Source: an uncultured Bacteroides sp. (lineage in GTDB: Bacteria > Bacteroidota > Bacteroidia > Bacteroidales > Bacteroidaceae). Taken from it: a stretch of 64,000 nucleotides of DNA. Below the pieces are notes generated by a model. It was not told the origin of the DNA, searched no databases, and was given only the letters and a program-made list of their open reading frames with translations. Of this stretch, positions 23,623 through 32,552 are shown piece after piece (position 1 is the stretch's first letter; every line of letters begins with the position of its first letter). The position numbers and the translations under genes were made by a program. The stretch lies in NCBI RefSeq assembly GCF_910586915.1, contig NZ_CAJULN010000006.1:62001-126000 (forward strand), in the 5' to 3' direction.

Positions 23623-24606
23623 ATGAAAAAGAAATCTATGATAGTATTGACAAGTGCCTTTCTGTTGCTATCGGCTTTCTCCTGCGGAGGCGGCAACAAG
23701 GCAAACAGTGCCAGTGAACAAAGCGAGAAGATAGTGGTGAGCGTACCTCAGTTTGACGCCGACAGTGCCTATATGTATGTAAAGAATCAGGTGGATTTCG
23801 GCCCTCGTGTGCCTAACACAAAGGAACACGTAGCCTGTGGTAATTATCTGGCCGAGCAGTTGAAGGCCTTCGGTGCGCAGGTGACCGACCAGTATGCCGA
23901 TTTGATTGCCTACGACGGAACCTTGCTGAAAGCGAGAAACATCATCGGTTCCTACAAACCCGAAAGCAGGAAACGAATCGCCCTGTTCGCCCATTGGGAC
24001 ACACGCCCGTGGGCAGATAATGACCCTGACGAGAAAAACCACAAAACCCCTATCCTGGGAGCCAACGACGGAGCAAGCGGGGTGGGCGTTTTATTGGAAA
24101 TAGCCCGTCTGATACATCGGCAACAGCCGCAGTTGGGCATCGACCTTATCTTCCTTGACGCCGAAGACTACGGTGCACACGCGCAGAATGACGACGACTC
24201 CTGGTGTTTGGGGGCGCAGTATTGGGCGCGCAATCCTCATGTGCAGGGATATAACGCCCGTTTCGGTATCCTGCTCGATATGGTGGGCGGCAAAAACACC
24301 GTTTTCCTCAAAGAGTCCTACTCCGAAGGTTTTGCGCCCGACATTAATAAAAAGGTGTGGAAGGCTGCCGCTAAGTTGGGATACGGCAAATTGTTTATAG
24401 ATGAAGACGGCGGCGGAGTGACGGACGACCATCTGTTCGTGAACCGTATGGCACGCATCAAGACGATTGATATCATCGCTTCCGACCCCGAAGGCGGATT
24501 TACGTCCACCTGGCATACCCTTGCGGACAACATGGAGCATATCGACAAGAATACCTTGAAGGCGGTAGGGCAGACGGTGCTGGAAGTGATTTATAACGAA
24601 AAATAA
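23623..24606 (+). CDS. M28-family peptidase / glutaminyl cyclase-like lipoprotein
   Basis: A lipoprotein signal (LLSAFSCGG) precedes an M28 zinc-peptidase domain. Metal-binding positions are His in FAHWDTRPWAD, Asp in GANDGASGVG, Glu in FLDAEDYG, Asp in LLDMVGG and His in TDDHLFVNR. The spacing and DTRPWAD resemble glutaminyl-peptide cyclotransferases, which make N-terminal pyroglutamate. Bacterial relatives of this type are known in Bacteroidetes. It is probably anchored at the envelope. The start at 23623 begins the signal peptide. The frame upstream lacks one. Confidence 0.87.
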   Translation: MKKKSMIVLTSAFLLLSAFSCGGGNKANSASEQSEKIVVSVPQFDADSAYMYVKNQVDFGPRVPNTKEHVACGNYLAEQLKAFGAQVTDQYADLIAYDGTLLKARNIIGSYKPESRKRIALFAHWDTRPWADNDPDEKNHKTPILGANDGASGVGVLLEIARLIHRQQPQLGIDLIFLDAEDYGAHAQNDDDSWCLGAQYWARNPHVQGYNARFGILLDMVGGKNTVFLKESYSEGFAPDINKKVWKAAAKLGYGKLFIDEDGGGVTDDHLFVNRMARIKTIDIIASDPEGGFTSTWHTLADNMEHIDKNTLKAVGQTVLEVIYNEK

Positions 24607-24625
24607 TATCTAAAATTTATCAATA

Positions 24626-25060
24626 ATGTCAATTAACGAATTGCAAGACGAAGTGATTGCGGAGTTCAGTGACTTCGACGATTGGATGGACCGCTACCAA
24701 CTACTTATCGACTTAGGAAATGAGCAGGAGCCGTTGGACGAAAAATATAAGACGGAACAGAACTTGATTGAAGGCTGCCAAAGCCGCGTATGGCTCCAGG
24801 CAGACGAGGTGGACGGAAAGATTGTCTTTCAAGCAGAGAGTGACGCGCTGATTGTAAAAGGAATCATCGCCCTGCTGATTAAAGTAATGTCCGGACATAC
24901 ACCCGACGAAATACTCGGTTCCGACCTTTACTTTATTGACAAAATCGGATTGAAAGAGCATCTGTCGCCCACGCGCAGCAATGGGCTGCTGTCGATGGTC
25001 AGGCAGATACGGATGTATGCGCTGGCGTTCAAGGCAAAAGAGGAGGGAGGCCGTAACTGA
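24626..25060 (+). CDS. sufE: SufE family sulfur acceptor protein
   Basis: The 144-aa protein accepts sulfur from a SufS-type cysteine desulfurase for Fe-S cluster assembly. The active Cys lies in LIEGCQSRVWLQ, followed by the typical IVKGIIALLIKVMSGHTPDEI and LSPTRSNGLLSM segments. It lies 19 nt after the M28 peptidase gene and may be cotranscribed. No other suf gene is adjacent. Confidence 0.94.
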   Translation: MSINELQDEVIAEFSDFDDWMDRYQLLIDLGNEQEPLDEKYKTEQNLIEGCQSRVWLQADEVDGKIVFQAESDALIVKGIIALLIKVMSGHTPDEILGSDLYFIDKIGLKEHLSPTRSNGLLSMVRQIRMYALAFKAKEEGGRN

Positions 25061-25092
25061 TTTTCACCACGGAACAATTCTGTGGTGAGTCT

Positions 25093-25878
25093 TTATACCG
25101 GTATTTTGCCGTTCAGCCGCCGCAGATAGAGGATGCTGCCGGTAAGCAGCAGGGCCACACATAGAAGTGCCGTCAGATAGGGGATAGTGCCGCCTATCAG
25201 TTCCTCCGTATTCTCCGCCATTTCGGGATGTCGGATGCTGATGTATATCGCTACCGAGTTGTTCAGTATGTGCATGAATATGCAGGGTATCAGGCTTCCG
25301 CTCTTGTAGTATATCCATCCTAACAGGATACCGATGCAGAAAGCCGGAAGCATCTGTGCCGGATTAAGATGAAAGACACCGAACAGCAAGGCCGAAATAA
25401 GAATGGCCTTCCGGGGAGCGTATTGTTGCAGCAGCGCTTTGGTAACCGCTCCGCGAAACAGAAGTTCTTCAATCACGGGCCCCACAATGGCTATCGCAAG
25501 CAATCCGCCCCAACCCGATTGGAGTATATTGAAAGACTCCTCCATGATGTTGGGAATCCAGTCGAGCACCTTCATCAGTGCGGTCAGCAGAAAGCTGCTG
25601 CTGAGTATCGCCACTCCGCTGCACAGCAGATAGGGAGCGGATATTGCCGACCAGGTTGCTTTTTGCCGGCTGACATAGCCGCTTTTCCAAAGATAAATAC
25701 CCATCATCAATTGTCCGGTGAGTTGTATCGGAATGAGGGCGGACTGCACCAGTGCGTCTTCCGCAATGTTTCCGGTGGTTACCAGCATATAGCCGGCATA
25801 GGGAATCAGTATCAGGACGGAAGCGACAATCTGTGTCAGAAACAGATTGAGCAGTACAAGTTTGAGGGCTGCTTTCAT
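25093..25878 (-). CDS. CPBP family intramembrane metalloprotease
   Basis: A 261-aa membrane protein with about seven to eight hydrophobic segments. The CPBP (Abi) motifs are EELLFRGAV and the FGVFHLNP histidine motif in the C-terminal half, where Glu and His bind the metal. Family members cleave membrane substrates or confer self-immunity to bacteriocins. The substrate here is unknown. A 29-codon hydrophobic frame lies 12 nt upstream on the same strand. Confidence 0.9.
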   Translation of the reverse strand: MKAALKLVLLNLFLTQIVASVLILIPYAGYMLVTTGNIAEDALVQSALIPIQLTGQLMMGIYLWKSGYVSRQKATWSAISAPYLLCSGVAILSSSFLLTALMKVLDWIPNIMEESFNILQSGWGGLLAIAIVGPVIEELLFRGAVTKALLQQYAPRKAILISALLFGVFHLNPAQMLPAFCIGILLGWIYYKSGSLIPCIFMHILNNSVAIYISIRHPEMAENTEELIGGTIPYLTALLCVALLLTGSILYLRRLNGKIPV

Positions 25879-25890
25879 AAGGCTGTTGCT

Positions 25891-25980
25891 TTATTGGGCG
25901 GTAAAGAAACTGCATATGAACGCAGCCACCACGGATATGGCTATTGCCACTAAGGAGATACTCATAAATGTCTTTTGCAT
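25891..25980 (-). CDS. Possible 29-aa membrane microprotein
   Basis: The frame begins MQKTFMSISLVAIAISVV and encodes almost a single hydrophobic helix with one Cys. It ends 12 nt before the CPBP protease start and begins 12 nt after the end of ribF, all on the same strand. The hydrophobic composition and exact fit between the two genes suggest a real small membrane protein, perhaps a partner or substrate of the protease. The length is too short for certainty. Confidence 0.4.
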   Translation of the reverse strand: MQKTFMSISLVAIAISVVAAFICSFFTAQ

Positions 25981-25992
25981 AAGAATCAGCTT

Positions 25993-27021
25993 TTAAGTTG
26001 TTGTTATTATTTTATTCATTTCGTTCTTTTCCCGTTCTCGGAGTTGTTCCTGGGGCTGAAGGCAGTCGGCTCCTTTTGCAAGAAGGATGGCTTCCGTCTC
26101 TTCGGCGTCCTTGTGAAGTTGTGCGACCAATTCGTCGATGCTGGAAAATTTCAACTCGGGACGGGTCTGTTTTACGAAAGTGAGCCGGATGCGCTTGTCG
26201 TATATGTCGGAGTGGAAGTGAAGGATATTCACTTCAATCGTCCGGTTGGAGCCGTTGCCAATCGTCGGGCGGACGCCTATATTCAGCATACCCATGTAGG
26301 TTTTGCCGTCGAGTGTCACCCATACCGCATACACGCCATCGGTAGGAATGAGTTTGTCCGGAGCGTTGATGTTTAAGTTGGCAGTCGGGAAACCGATTTT
26401 CCTGCCCACTTGATAGCCGCCTACAACGGTTCCGTCCAAAAAATAGTCGTATCCCAAGCAACGGGCTGCCATATCGGCCTTCCCGTGTTGAAGCAGTTTG
26501 CGGATGAGCGAGGAACTGACTGTGGCTGGCTCTCCGTTCTCCGTTCCGATGCTGCCGGCGTATGCTTTTGCCCGGATAACTTCCATACCGATTTCCTTTC
26601 CGTAGCGTACATAGTCTTCGAAACCTTCGCTGCGGTTGTGCCCGAAACGATGGTCATAGCCGATAACTAAACACTTCACTTGAAACCGTTCCTTGAGTAC
26701 CTGGCGCATGAACTCACGTGCCGTCAGTCGGGAGATGTCCGGAGTGAAGTCGAGCATCAGACAGTAGTCTGCCCCGAGCTCTGCTAACAGGGCTGTTTTC
26801 TCTTCCGGTGTAGTCAGAAGTTCCGGGCGATAGTCGGCCTTCATCACTTTGCGGGGATGAACGGGGAAAGTCACCAATGCGGAACGCAGGTTTTGGGCCG
26901 AGGCTATCTCTTTCACTTGCCGGAACAGGTAGCGATGTCCCGTATGCACTCCGTCAAAGAAGCCGATGGTAGCTACGCAGGGTTCCGGTGTGAGGGGCGA
27001 TATATCGTGTATAATCTGCAT
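25993..27021 (-). CDS. ribF: Bifunctional riboflavin kinase / FAD synthetase
   Basis: The enzyme phosphorylates riboflavin to FMN and adenylates FMN to FAD. The N-terminal nucleotidyltransferase domain has TIGFFDGVHTGHRYLF and the GYDHRFG segment. The C-terminal riboflavin kinase domain has GRKIGFPTANL and the YDKRIRLTF region. The 342-aa length is slightly longer than usual because of an extra charged tail. It ends 12 nt before the microprotein frame, and its start lies 21 nt after the calcium ATPase stop, so these genes may form one transcript. Confidence 0.96.
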   Translation of the reverse strand: MQIIHDISPLTPEPCVATIGFFDGVHTGHRYLFRQVKEIASAQNLRSALVTFPVHPRKVMKADYRPELLTTPEEKTALLAELGADYCLMLDFTPDISRLTAREFMRQVLKERFQVKCLVIGYDHRFGHNRSEGFEDYVRYGKEIGMEVIRAKAYAGSIGTENGEPATVSSSLIRKLLQHGKADMAARCLGYDYFLDGTVVGGYQVGRKIGFPTANLNINAPDKLIPTDGVYAVWVTLDGKTYMGMLNIGVRPTIGNGSNRTIEVNILHFHSDIYDKRIRLTFVKQTRPELKFSSIDELVAQLHKDAEETEAILLAKGADCLQPQEQLREREKNEMNKIITTT

Positions 27022-27042
27022 CTTTACGAATTATTGTATGCG

Positions 27043-29730
27043 CTATTTGTGAATAATACGTTGTACAAAGCGGACAGCTTCTCCCACCCATAACACGACG
27101 GACGAAACGCCTATGATGAGCAGCCACGTCTGCCAGTCGAGAGGAGTGGTGCGGAACACGGCGCCGCCGAACTGCACAATCAGAAATTGTCCTCCTAAGA
27201 TGGCAAGCGCAATCAGTTCCATTCCATACGATTTTGAAAGCCCCTTGAAGGCGGAGTCGGTAGTGCCGAATACGCGGGCGTTGAAGAGGTTCCAGAATTG
27301 CAGCATCACGAAGAAGGTAAAGAAGATGGTGAGGTTGCGTATGTCCATCCCTTGCGGGCTGTGGTCGAAATACCAAATCATACCTAACAGCACGGCGAGG
27401 AAAGCCGTTCCTACACCTATTATATGAAAGCGCATGGCTTTGCTGATGATAAAGTCGGTGCTGCTGCGGGGCTTTTCAAGCATCACGGTTTCGCTGGGCG
27501 GAATGGAAGCCAACGCCAAAGCGGCAAAGGTGTCCATAATCAGGTTTACCCATAACATCTGCGTCACGGTGAGCGGAAGTTCCGTACCGACTACCGACCC
27601 TAAGAGAACGATAAGCAGCGCAACGAAATTAATCGTCAACTGGAAAACGATGAAACGCTGGATATTCTTGTAAAGCGAACGTCCCCACATGACGGCAGTC
27701 CCGATGCTGTTGAATGAGTCGTCAAGCAGGGTGATGTCGCTGGCCTCTTTGGCTACGGAAGTTCCCGTTCCCATCGACAGGCCGACTTGGGCATGATTCA
27801 AGGCAGGGGCATCGTTCGTACCATCTCCTGTCACGGCTACTACCGCTCCTCTCTGCTGGAGCAATTGCACCAGGCGTTGTTTGTCCGTCGGGCGGGCACG
27901 CGACATGATTTTGAGTTCCATCGCCCGCTCTGATGCTTCTTCGTCGCTCAGTTCGGCAAAGGCGGTTCCGGTGATGCGGTTCCGCTCCGTGTCCGTCTCC
28001 GGATTCCAAAGACCTATCTGGCGGGCAATCTCCGTGGCGGTGCCCGGCGTGTCGCCGGTTACAATCTTGATACCGATACCCGCCGACTGGCATTTGGCTA
28101 CGGCGGCAGGCACATCCGGACGAATCGGGTCGGAGATTGCCACAACGCCCAGGAAGTTCAGGTCGTTTGCCGATACCAATTCCACGCAGTCGTCCGGTTC
28201 GTTCTCTTCGACAATCTTGAAGGCAAAGCCGAGAGTGCGCATTGCCATGTTCTGGTAATGCAGCAGTTGGGCTTCTATCGTCGGGCGGTATTCTGCGGTA
28301 TCTGCCCGTCGGCCGTCCAGTACGACTTCCTTGCACTTGCCTAACACAATCTCCGGTGCTCCTTTGATGTAGAGTATCTTCTTTCCGATGGATGGCGATT
28401 GCACGAGTGTCGCCATGAATTTCCGTTCGGTAGAGAAGGTGAGTTGGTCGAGGATATGAGCTTGTTCGCGCAGTGTCAGGTAATTCCTTCCCTGGCTGCT
28501 GAGCCATAATAGCAAAGCCACTTCGGTGGGGTTTCCTACTCCTTTCGGCTTTTCGCCGGAAACCGGCTCTTCGAGAAAAGCGGTGGAATTGGCGCTGAGG
28601 CCTTCTGCCACAAGCGTGCTGATATCATCGTCGGACAGGGTGTTGCCGTCCTTGAGTCCATAGAAATTGGGTTCGTGCACCTGCATCTGGTTTTGTGTCA
28701 GTGTGCCGGTCTTGTCCGTGCAAATCACGGTGATGGCTCCCATTGTTTCGCAAGCGTGCATCTTCCGCACTAAGTTGTTGGTCGAAAGCATACGGCGCAT
28801 ATTCAGTGCCAGACTGAGAGTGACGCTCATGGGCAATCCCTCGGGCACGGCTACCACAATCAGCGTAACGGCCATCATGAAGTATTTGAGCGTCCGCTCG
28901 AAAACGGGCAGCCAGTCGTGCCATCCGTCCAGAGTGCCGAAGTCGAAGTGGAACCATACATCTTTCACAAAGAAGACAAGGAAGGCAAGTCCGGCAACGG
29001 TAAAGCCGATTTTCCCGATTAGGTTGGCAAGCCGCGTCAACTGTATGTTCAGTGGAGTCGGTTCGAGGTTCTCTTCCGTGCTTTGGCGGGCTACTTTTCC
29101 GATTTCGGTAGCGTCGCCTACGTGTAGCACACGCATGGTTCCGTGTCCGTCGACTACCGTAGTGCCGCGCATCACCAAATTGGAAGCATATGTGGCCTCT
29201 TCGTCAAAGTCTGCTTCTATGGTCGTTTTGTTGATAACGGGTTCACCGGTCAGATTGGATTCGTTGACTTGCAAAGAGACAGCTTCCAACAATTCACCGT
29301 CTGCGGGGATTTCCTCTCCGGTCTCCAAAATGACGATATCGCCTACCACGATATCCTTACGGGGAATTTCCTGCACACGTCCGTTGCGGATTACCTTTAC
29401 CAATGTCTCTTCGTTGACAGCATTCAGCAGGTCGAACTTCTTATTGGCGTCATATTCGAAAAGGAAACCGATGCCCGTGGCGAGCAGGATGGCGGCAATG
29501 ATTCCGATTGTTTCGGCGTATTCGTTTTCAATGATGGAGATAATGAGTGAAAATACGGCTGCCACGAGCAGTACACGCACTACGGGGTCTTCAAACTTCT
29601 CGGCGTAAAGTTTCCAGAGTGAAGGACGCTTGGGAGGAGTCAGCAAATTTTGGCCGTTTTTCTCTCTGCTTTGCAGGACTTCGGTGTCGGTCAGTCCTAT
29701 GCGGTAAAAATCATCTTTGTTTGTATTCAT
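27043..29730 (-). CDS. Calcium-translocating P-type ATPase, PMCA type
   Basis: A P2-type cation ATPase of 895 aa that probably exports Ca2+. It has an N-terminal cation-ATPase domain, the PEGLP motif in membrane helix 4 (VAVPEGLPMSV) and the phosphorylation site CTDKTGTLTQNQM. The hinge motif TGDGTNDAPALNH is present, as are about ten membrane helices including the C-terminal group. The frame is open up to 29772, but the Met at 29730 (MNTNKDDFY) is chosen because a -7 box (revcomp TACTTTTG, 29759-29766) overlaps the longer version. Ion specificity is inferred from the subfamily. Confidence 0.93.
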   Translation of the reverse strand: MNTNKDDFYRIGLTDTEVLQSREKNGQNLLTPPKRPSLWKLYAEKFEDPVVRVLLVAAVFSLIISIIENEYAETIGIIAAILLATGIGFLFEYDANKKFDLLNAVNEETLVKVIRNGRVQEIPRKDIVVGDIVILETGEEIPADGELLEAVSLQVNESNLTGEPVINKTTIEADFDEEATYASNLVMRGTTVVDGHGTMRVLHVGDATEIGKVARQSTEENLEPTPLNIQLTRLANLIGKIGFTVAGLAFLVFFVKDVWFHFDFGTLDGWHDWLPVFERTLKYFMMAVTLIVVAVPEGLPMSVTLSLALNMRRMLSTNNLVRKMHACETMGAITVICTDKTGTLTQNQMQVHEPNFYGLKDGNTLSDDDISTLVAEGLSANSTAFLEEPVSGEKPKGVGNPTEVALLLWLSSQGRNYLTLREQAHILDQLTFSTERKFMATLVQSPSIGKKILYIKGAPEIVLGKCKEVVLDGRRADTAEYRPTIEAQLLHYQNMAMRTLGFAFKIVEENEPDDCVELVSANDLNFLGVVAISDPIRPDVPAAVAKCQSAGIGIKIVTGDTPGTATEIARQIGLWNPETDTERNRITGTAFAELSDEEASERAMELKIMSRARPTDKQRLVQLLQQRGAVVAVTGDGTNDAPALNHAQVGLSMGTGTSVAKEASDITLLDDSFNSIGTAVMWGRSLYKNIQRFIVFQLTINFVALLIVLLGSVVGTELPLTVTQMLWVNLIMDTFAALALASIPPSETVMLEKPRSSTDFIISKAMRFHIIGVGTAFLAVLLGMIWYFDHSPQGMDIRNLTIFFTFFVMLQFWNLFNARVFGTTDSAFKGLSKSYGMELIALAILGGQFLIVQFGGAVFRTTPLDWQTWLLIIGVSSVVLWVGEAVRFVQRIIHK

Positions 29731-29758
29731 GCAGGTGGTTGCATTTAATTTTACGTTG

Positions 29759-29766
29759 CAAAAGTA
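29759..29766 (-). promoter_or_regulatory. -7 box of the calcium ATPase gene
   Basis: The minus strand reads TACTTTTG, 28 nt before the chosen start. It supports the start at 29730. Confidence 0.45.
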
Positions 29767-29878
29767 CAACATATAATTGTGATAGAATGTTTAATTAAAA
29801 AATTTTATGCGCCTGTGTTGAACAAACATCCTGCCATCGGCGTTCTATAGTCAGAAAACCAATTAAAAATACGAAGTT

Positions 29879-30043
29879 ATGAAGAAGTACATTTGCACGG
29901 TCTGCGAATATATCTACGACCCCGAACAAGGAGACCCGGAAAGCGGAATTGACCCAGGAACTGCGTTTGAAGACATTCCCGACGATTGGATTTGTCCGCT
30001 TTGCGGAGTCGGAAAAGAAGATTTCGAACCGTACGAAGAATAA
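29879..30043 (+). CDS. Rubredoxin
   Basis: A complete 54-aa rubredoxin: MKKYICTVCEYIYDPEQGD at the start and WICPLCGVGKEDFE near the end. The two CxxC pairs bind one iron. Rubredoxins are small cytoplasmic electron carriers, often serving oxygen and peroxide detoxification in anaerobes. It is a single gene, followed by a short hairpin at 30077-30111 that could end its transcript. Confidence 0.97.
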   Translation: MKKYICTVCEYIYDPEQGDPESGIDPGTAFEDIPDDWICPLCGVGKEDFEPYEE

Positions 30044-30076
30044 GACAGAGAGAGGGAGAGAATCTGTTGTTAGAAG

Positions 30077-30111
30077 GAAATGGCCGGATGCGATAGGTGT
30101 CCGGTCATTTC
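30077..30111 (+). terminator. Weak terminator after rubredoxin
   Basis: GAAATGGCCGGA (30077-30088) pairs with TCCGGTCATTTC (30100-30111) with one G-T pair. The T run after it is weak. Confidence 0.4.
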
Positions 30112-30172
30112 TCATTCCGGCCGTTTTGAAATATTCTTCCTCCCGATGATGGGAGTCTCTTGTTTTTTGCCG

Positions 30173-30180
30173 TATATTTG
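30173..30180 (+). promoter_or_regulatory. -7 box of the MG2-domain gene
   Basis: TATATTTG matches the Bacteroides -7 consensus and lies 43 nt before the start. Confidence 0.45.
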
Positions 30181-30223
30181 TGCGTTACAGCTATATATGG
30201 TCTCATAAGAAACAGATGGACGG

Positions 30224-32494
30224 ATGAAAAAACTTGTTATACTACTCTGTTTGATATCCTCTCTTTTCGCACATTCGCAACCCGGTGGCTTGTCGGTGAA
30301 TAGGGAGATGATTTACTTGCAAACCGACAAAGGTATCTACGAAACGGGTGAAGACCTTTGGTTCAAGGCGTATGTGCTCAATGACCGTACGCTTGCCCTT
30401 TCCGGCGAAAGCCGTACGCTGTTCGTAGAAATGCTGAACGGGCGGGACAGCATCGTTTGGCAAGAGAAATACCCGATACAAGCCGGTATTGCCGACGGAC
30501 ATATCTACATAGACCGGCAACTGCCCCCGGGGGACTATCTGCTCCATACCTACACCAAGCACTCCTTTTTGAACGATACCGTCAGGCCTTTCTATCCCAA
30601 GACAGTACGCATCGTAAAGAATATCGCCAACAAAAATACCAACTCCCACACAGCTTCGGATGCAAAAGTTACCCGGCTGACCTTTTTTCCGGAAGGCGGC
30701 AACCTGATAGACGGGGTAACGGCGAAAGTGGCCTTCAAGGCGTCGGACGGAAAAGGCGGTCTGGTTGCCGTCGACGGTGTGCTGCAAGAGGACGGGCATA
30801 CGGTGGCACGGTTCAATACGGTGCACGACGGTATGGGAAGTTTCATGCTCCGGCCCCGGCGGGGAGCGGTTTACCGGGCCGTATTGGCGGACAGCACCGT
30901 GTTTGATTTTCCGGAAGTGGCGTCTTCGGGACTCTCCTTGTTTCTCCGCAGACAGACCGACGAGTATGTGGAGTTCTATATATCCCAGCCCGAAGGGAGC
31001 GTTGCGCAGCAGATACATCTGGCAGGAAAGATGCGCGGTTTGCTCTATTGCACGGCAAAGGGCGTGCTGCACGAAAGTCTGAAAGTCCGCATCCCGTTGA
31101 AAGAATTTCCCTTGCAAGGCATAGCGGAGTTCACGCTGTACAACGAGTCCATGCAGCCCACGGCCGAGCGTTTGGTATATATCCGTCCGCAAAAGCGGCT
31201 GCATATGGAGCTGAAACCCGACAAAGAACGATACTCGACAAGAGAGAAAGGAAAACTTTCAATCAAAGTTTCTGACGAGAACGGAAATCCGGTACAGGCG
31301 CATTTAGGGTTAAGCCTCTTTGATGCTGCTTATCGGAATGAGGCTGTTCCTGAAAATATGCTCTCCTATTGTTTTCTCTCCACGGAGATAAAAGGGAACA
31401 TCCACAACCCTGCTTACTATTTTGATGAAGAGAACCGAAACCGCTTTCAAGCCTTAGACTTGCTGCTGTTGACGCAGGGTTGGCGCAGGTATGTATGGGA
31501 CGAGGACGATGCTTCGGGTCCTTCGCCTTTCCTGTCCGACGAGGTACGAGGACGGCAGATTATAGGGAAAGCAAAGAAACGGAAAGAGTTGGGCAACAGC
31601 AGCCAACTGCTTCAAGTGTCCGGCCCGAACGCCGAAAGCCAGTTGGTCGCGACAGATTCTTCCGGCCGTTTCGCCGTGCCTACGGAGCTGATGGAAGCGT
31701 TGCGGGGCGGCTATATTTATGTGAAGCCCTTGTTGGACAAGGACGAATACAAGCCGAAAGTGCTTTTTAACGGCGATTTTGCACAGGCTGACAGTTTACG
31801 CCGTCATTGCAGTTCCTATCGGGCTTATCAGCATCCCGCACTGCTGCCTCCCGATGGGTCGCTGCCGGTGGAGAACCTCGTAGCAAGTCCGGACAGCAGT
31901 ATTTTGCTGTCCGAAGTGATGGTGACGGGGACGAAAGGAAGAGTGTTTCGGGATAAGATGATGGGACGGTTAGACAGTCTGATGCAAATGGACATGAATG
32001 CTCCTTATGTCTGCACCACTTGCAATCATTTGATAAACTACAGAGCCGATTACACCGCACATCACAACGCTTTGGGAAGATGTCCCGCCAAAGGGCGGAA
32101 ACCGCCGGTCATAGGGAAGAGCTATGTGATTGCCAAATTTAAATATAGCGGAAACGGCGGTTGGTTTGTAGTGGAAGACCAGCAAAACATTATTTATCAG
32201 GGTGGTTTCTATAGCGAAGAGCAACTGCTTCGTATGAACAACCTCTACCGCACCAAAGGCTATTACGGCAAACGCGAATTCTACCGTCCCGATGCATCGG
32301 AAATGCTGAGTCCGATGCCCGACGCCCGCACCGTACTGCTATGGAAGCCGGATATAATCACCAATGAACAGGGAGAAGCGGAAGTCGATTTCTTCTGTTC
32401 GGACGTCAATACGGGATTTGTAGGAATCGTGGAAGGCACGGACGGCGCCGGAAACATAGGTTCTTCAACGTGTAATTTTAGAATCATGAAATAA
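30224..32494 (+). CDS. Secreted MG2-domain (alpha-2-macroglobulin-like) protein
   Basis: A signal peptide (1-19) is followed by an MG2-like domain (about 22-130, YLQTDKGIYETGEDLWFKAY). Further macroglobulin-like beta domains follow. The region around residues 570-640 has LSEVMVTGTKGR, as in TonB-plug-like linkers, and a small Cys cluster (CTTCNHLINYRADYTAHH). The C terminus (about 700-756, VLLWKPDIITNEQGEAEVDF) is typical of large Bacteroidetes exoproteins of this class. It lacks a thioester CxEQ motif. It is probably periplasmic or at the outer membrane, with unknown function. Confidence 0.75.
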   Translation: MKKLVILLCLISSLFAHSQPGGLSVNREMIYLQTDKGIYETGEDLWFKAYVLNDRTLALSGESRTLFVEMLNGRDSIVWQEKYPIQAGIADGHIYIDRQLPPGDYLLHTYTKHSFLNDTVRPFYPKTVRIVKNIANKNTNSHTASDAKVTRLTFFPEGGNLIDGVTAKVAFKASDGKGGLVAVDGVLQEDGHTVARFNTVHDGMGSFMLRPRRGAVYRAVLADSTVFDFPEVASSGLSLFLRRQTDEYVEFYISQPEGSVAQQIHLAGKMRGLLYCTAKGVLHESLKVRIPLKEFPLQGIAEFTLYNESMQPTAERLVYIRPQKRLHMELKPDKERYSTREKGKLSIKVSDENGNPVQAHLGLSLFDAAYRNEAVPENMLSYCFLSTEIKGNIHNPAYYFDEENRNRFQALDLLLLTQGWRRYVWDEDDASGPSPFLSDEVRGRQIIGKAKKRKELGNSSQLLQVSGPNAESQLVATDSSGRFAVPTELMEALRGGYIYVKPLLDKDEYKPKVLFNGDFAQADSLRRHCSSYRAYQHPALLPPDGSLPVENLVASPDSSILLSEVMVTGTKGRVFRDKMMGRLDSLMQMDMNAPYVCTTCNHLINYRADYTAHHNALGRCPAKGRKPPVIGKSYVIAKFKYSGNGGWFVVEDQQNIIYQGGFYSEEQLLRMNNLYRTKGYYGKREFYRPDASEMLSPMPDARTVLLWKPDIITNEQGEAEVDFFCSDVNTGFVGIVEGTDGAGNIGSSTCNFRIMK

Positions 32495-32552
32495 TAGTAG
32501 GTCGGTTGCGCGTACCGTTGTGCAAACGGCTGGTAGAAAAAACAGATTAACC

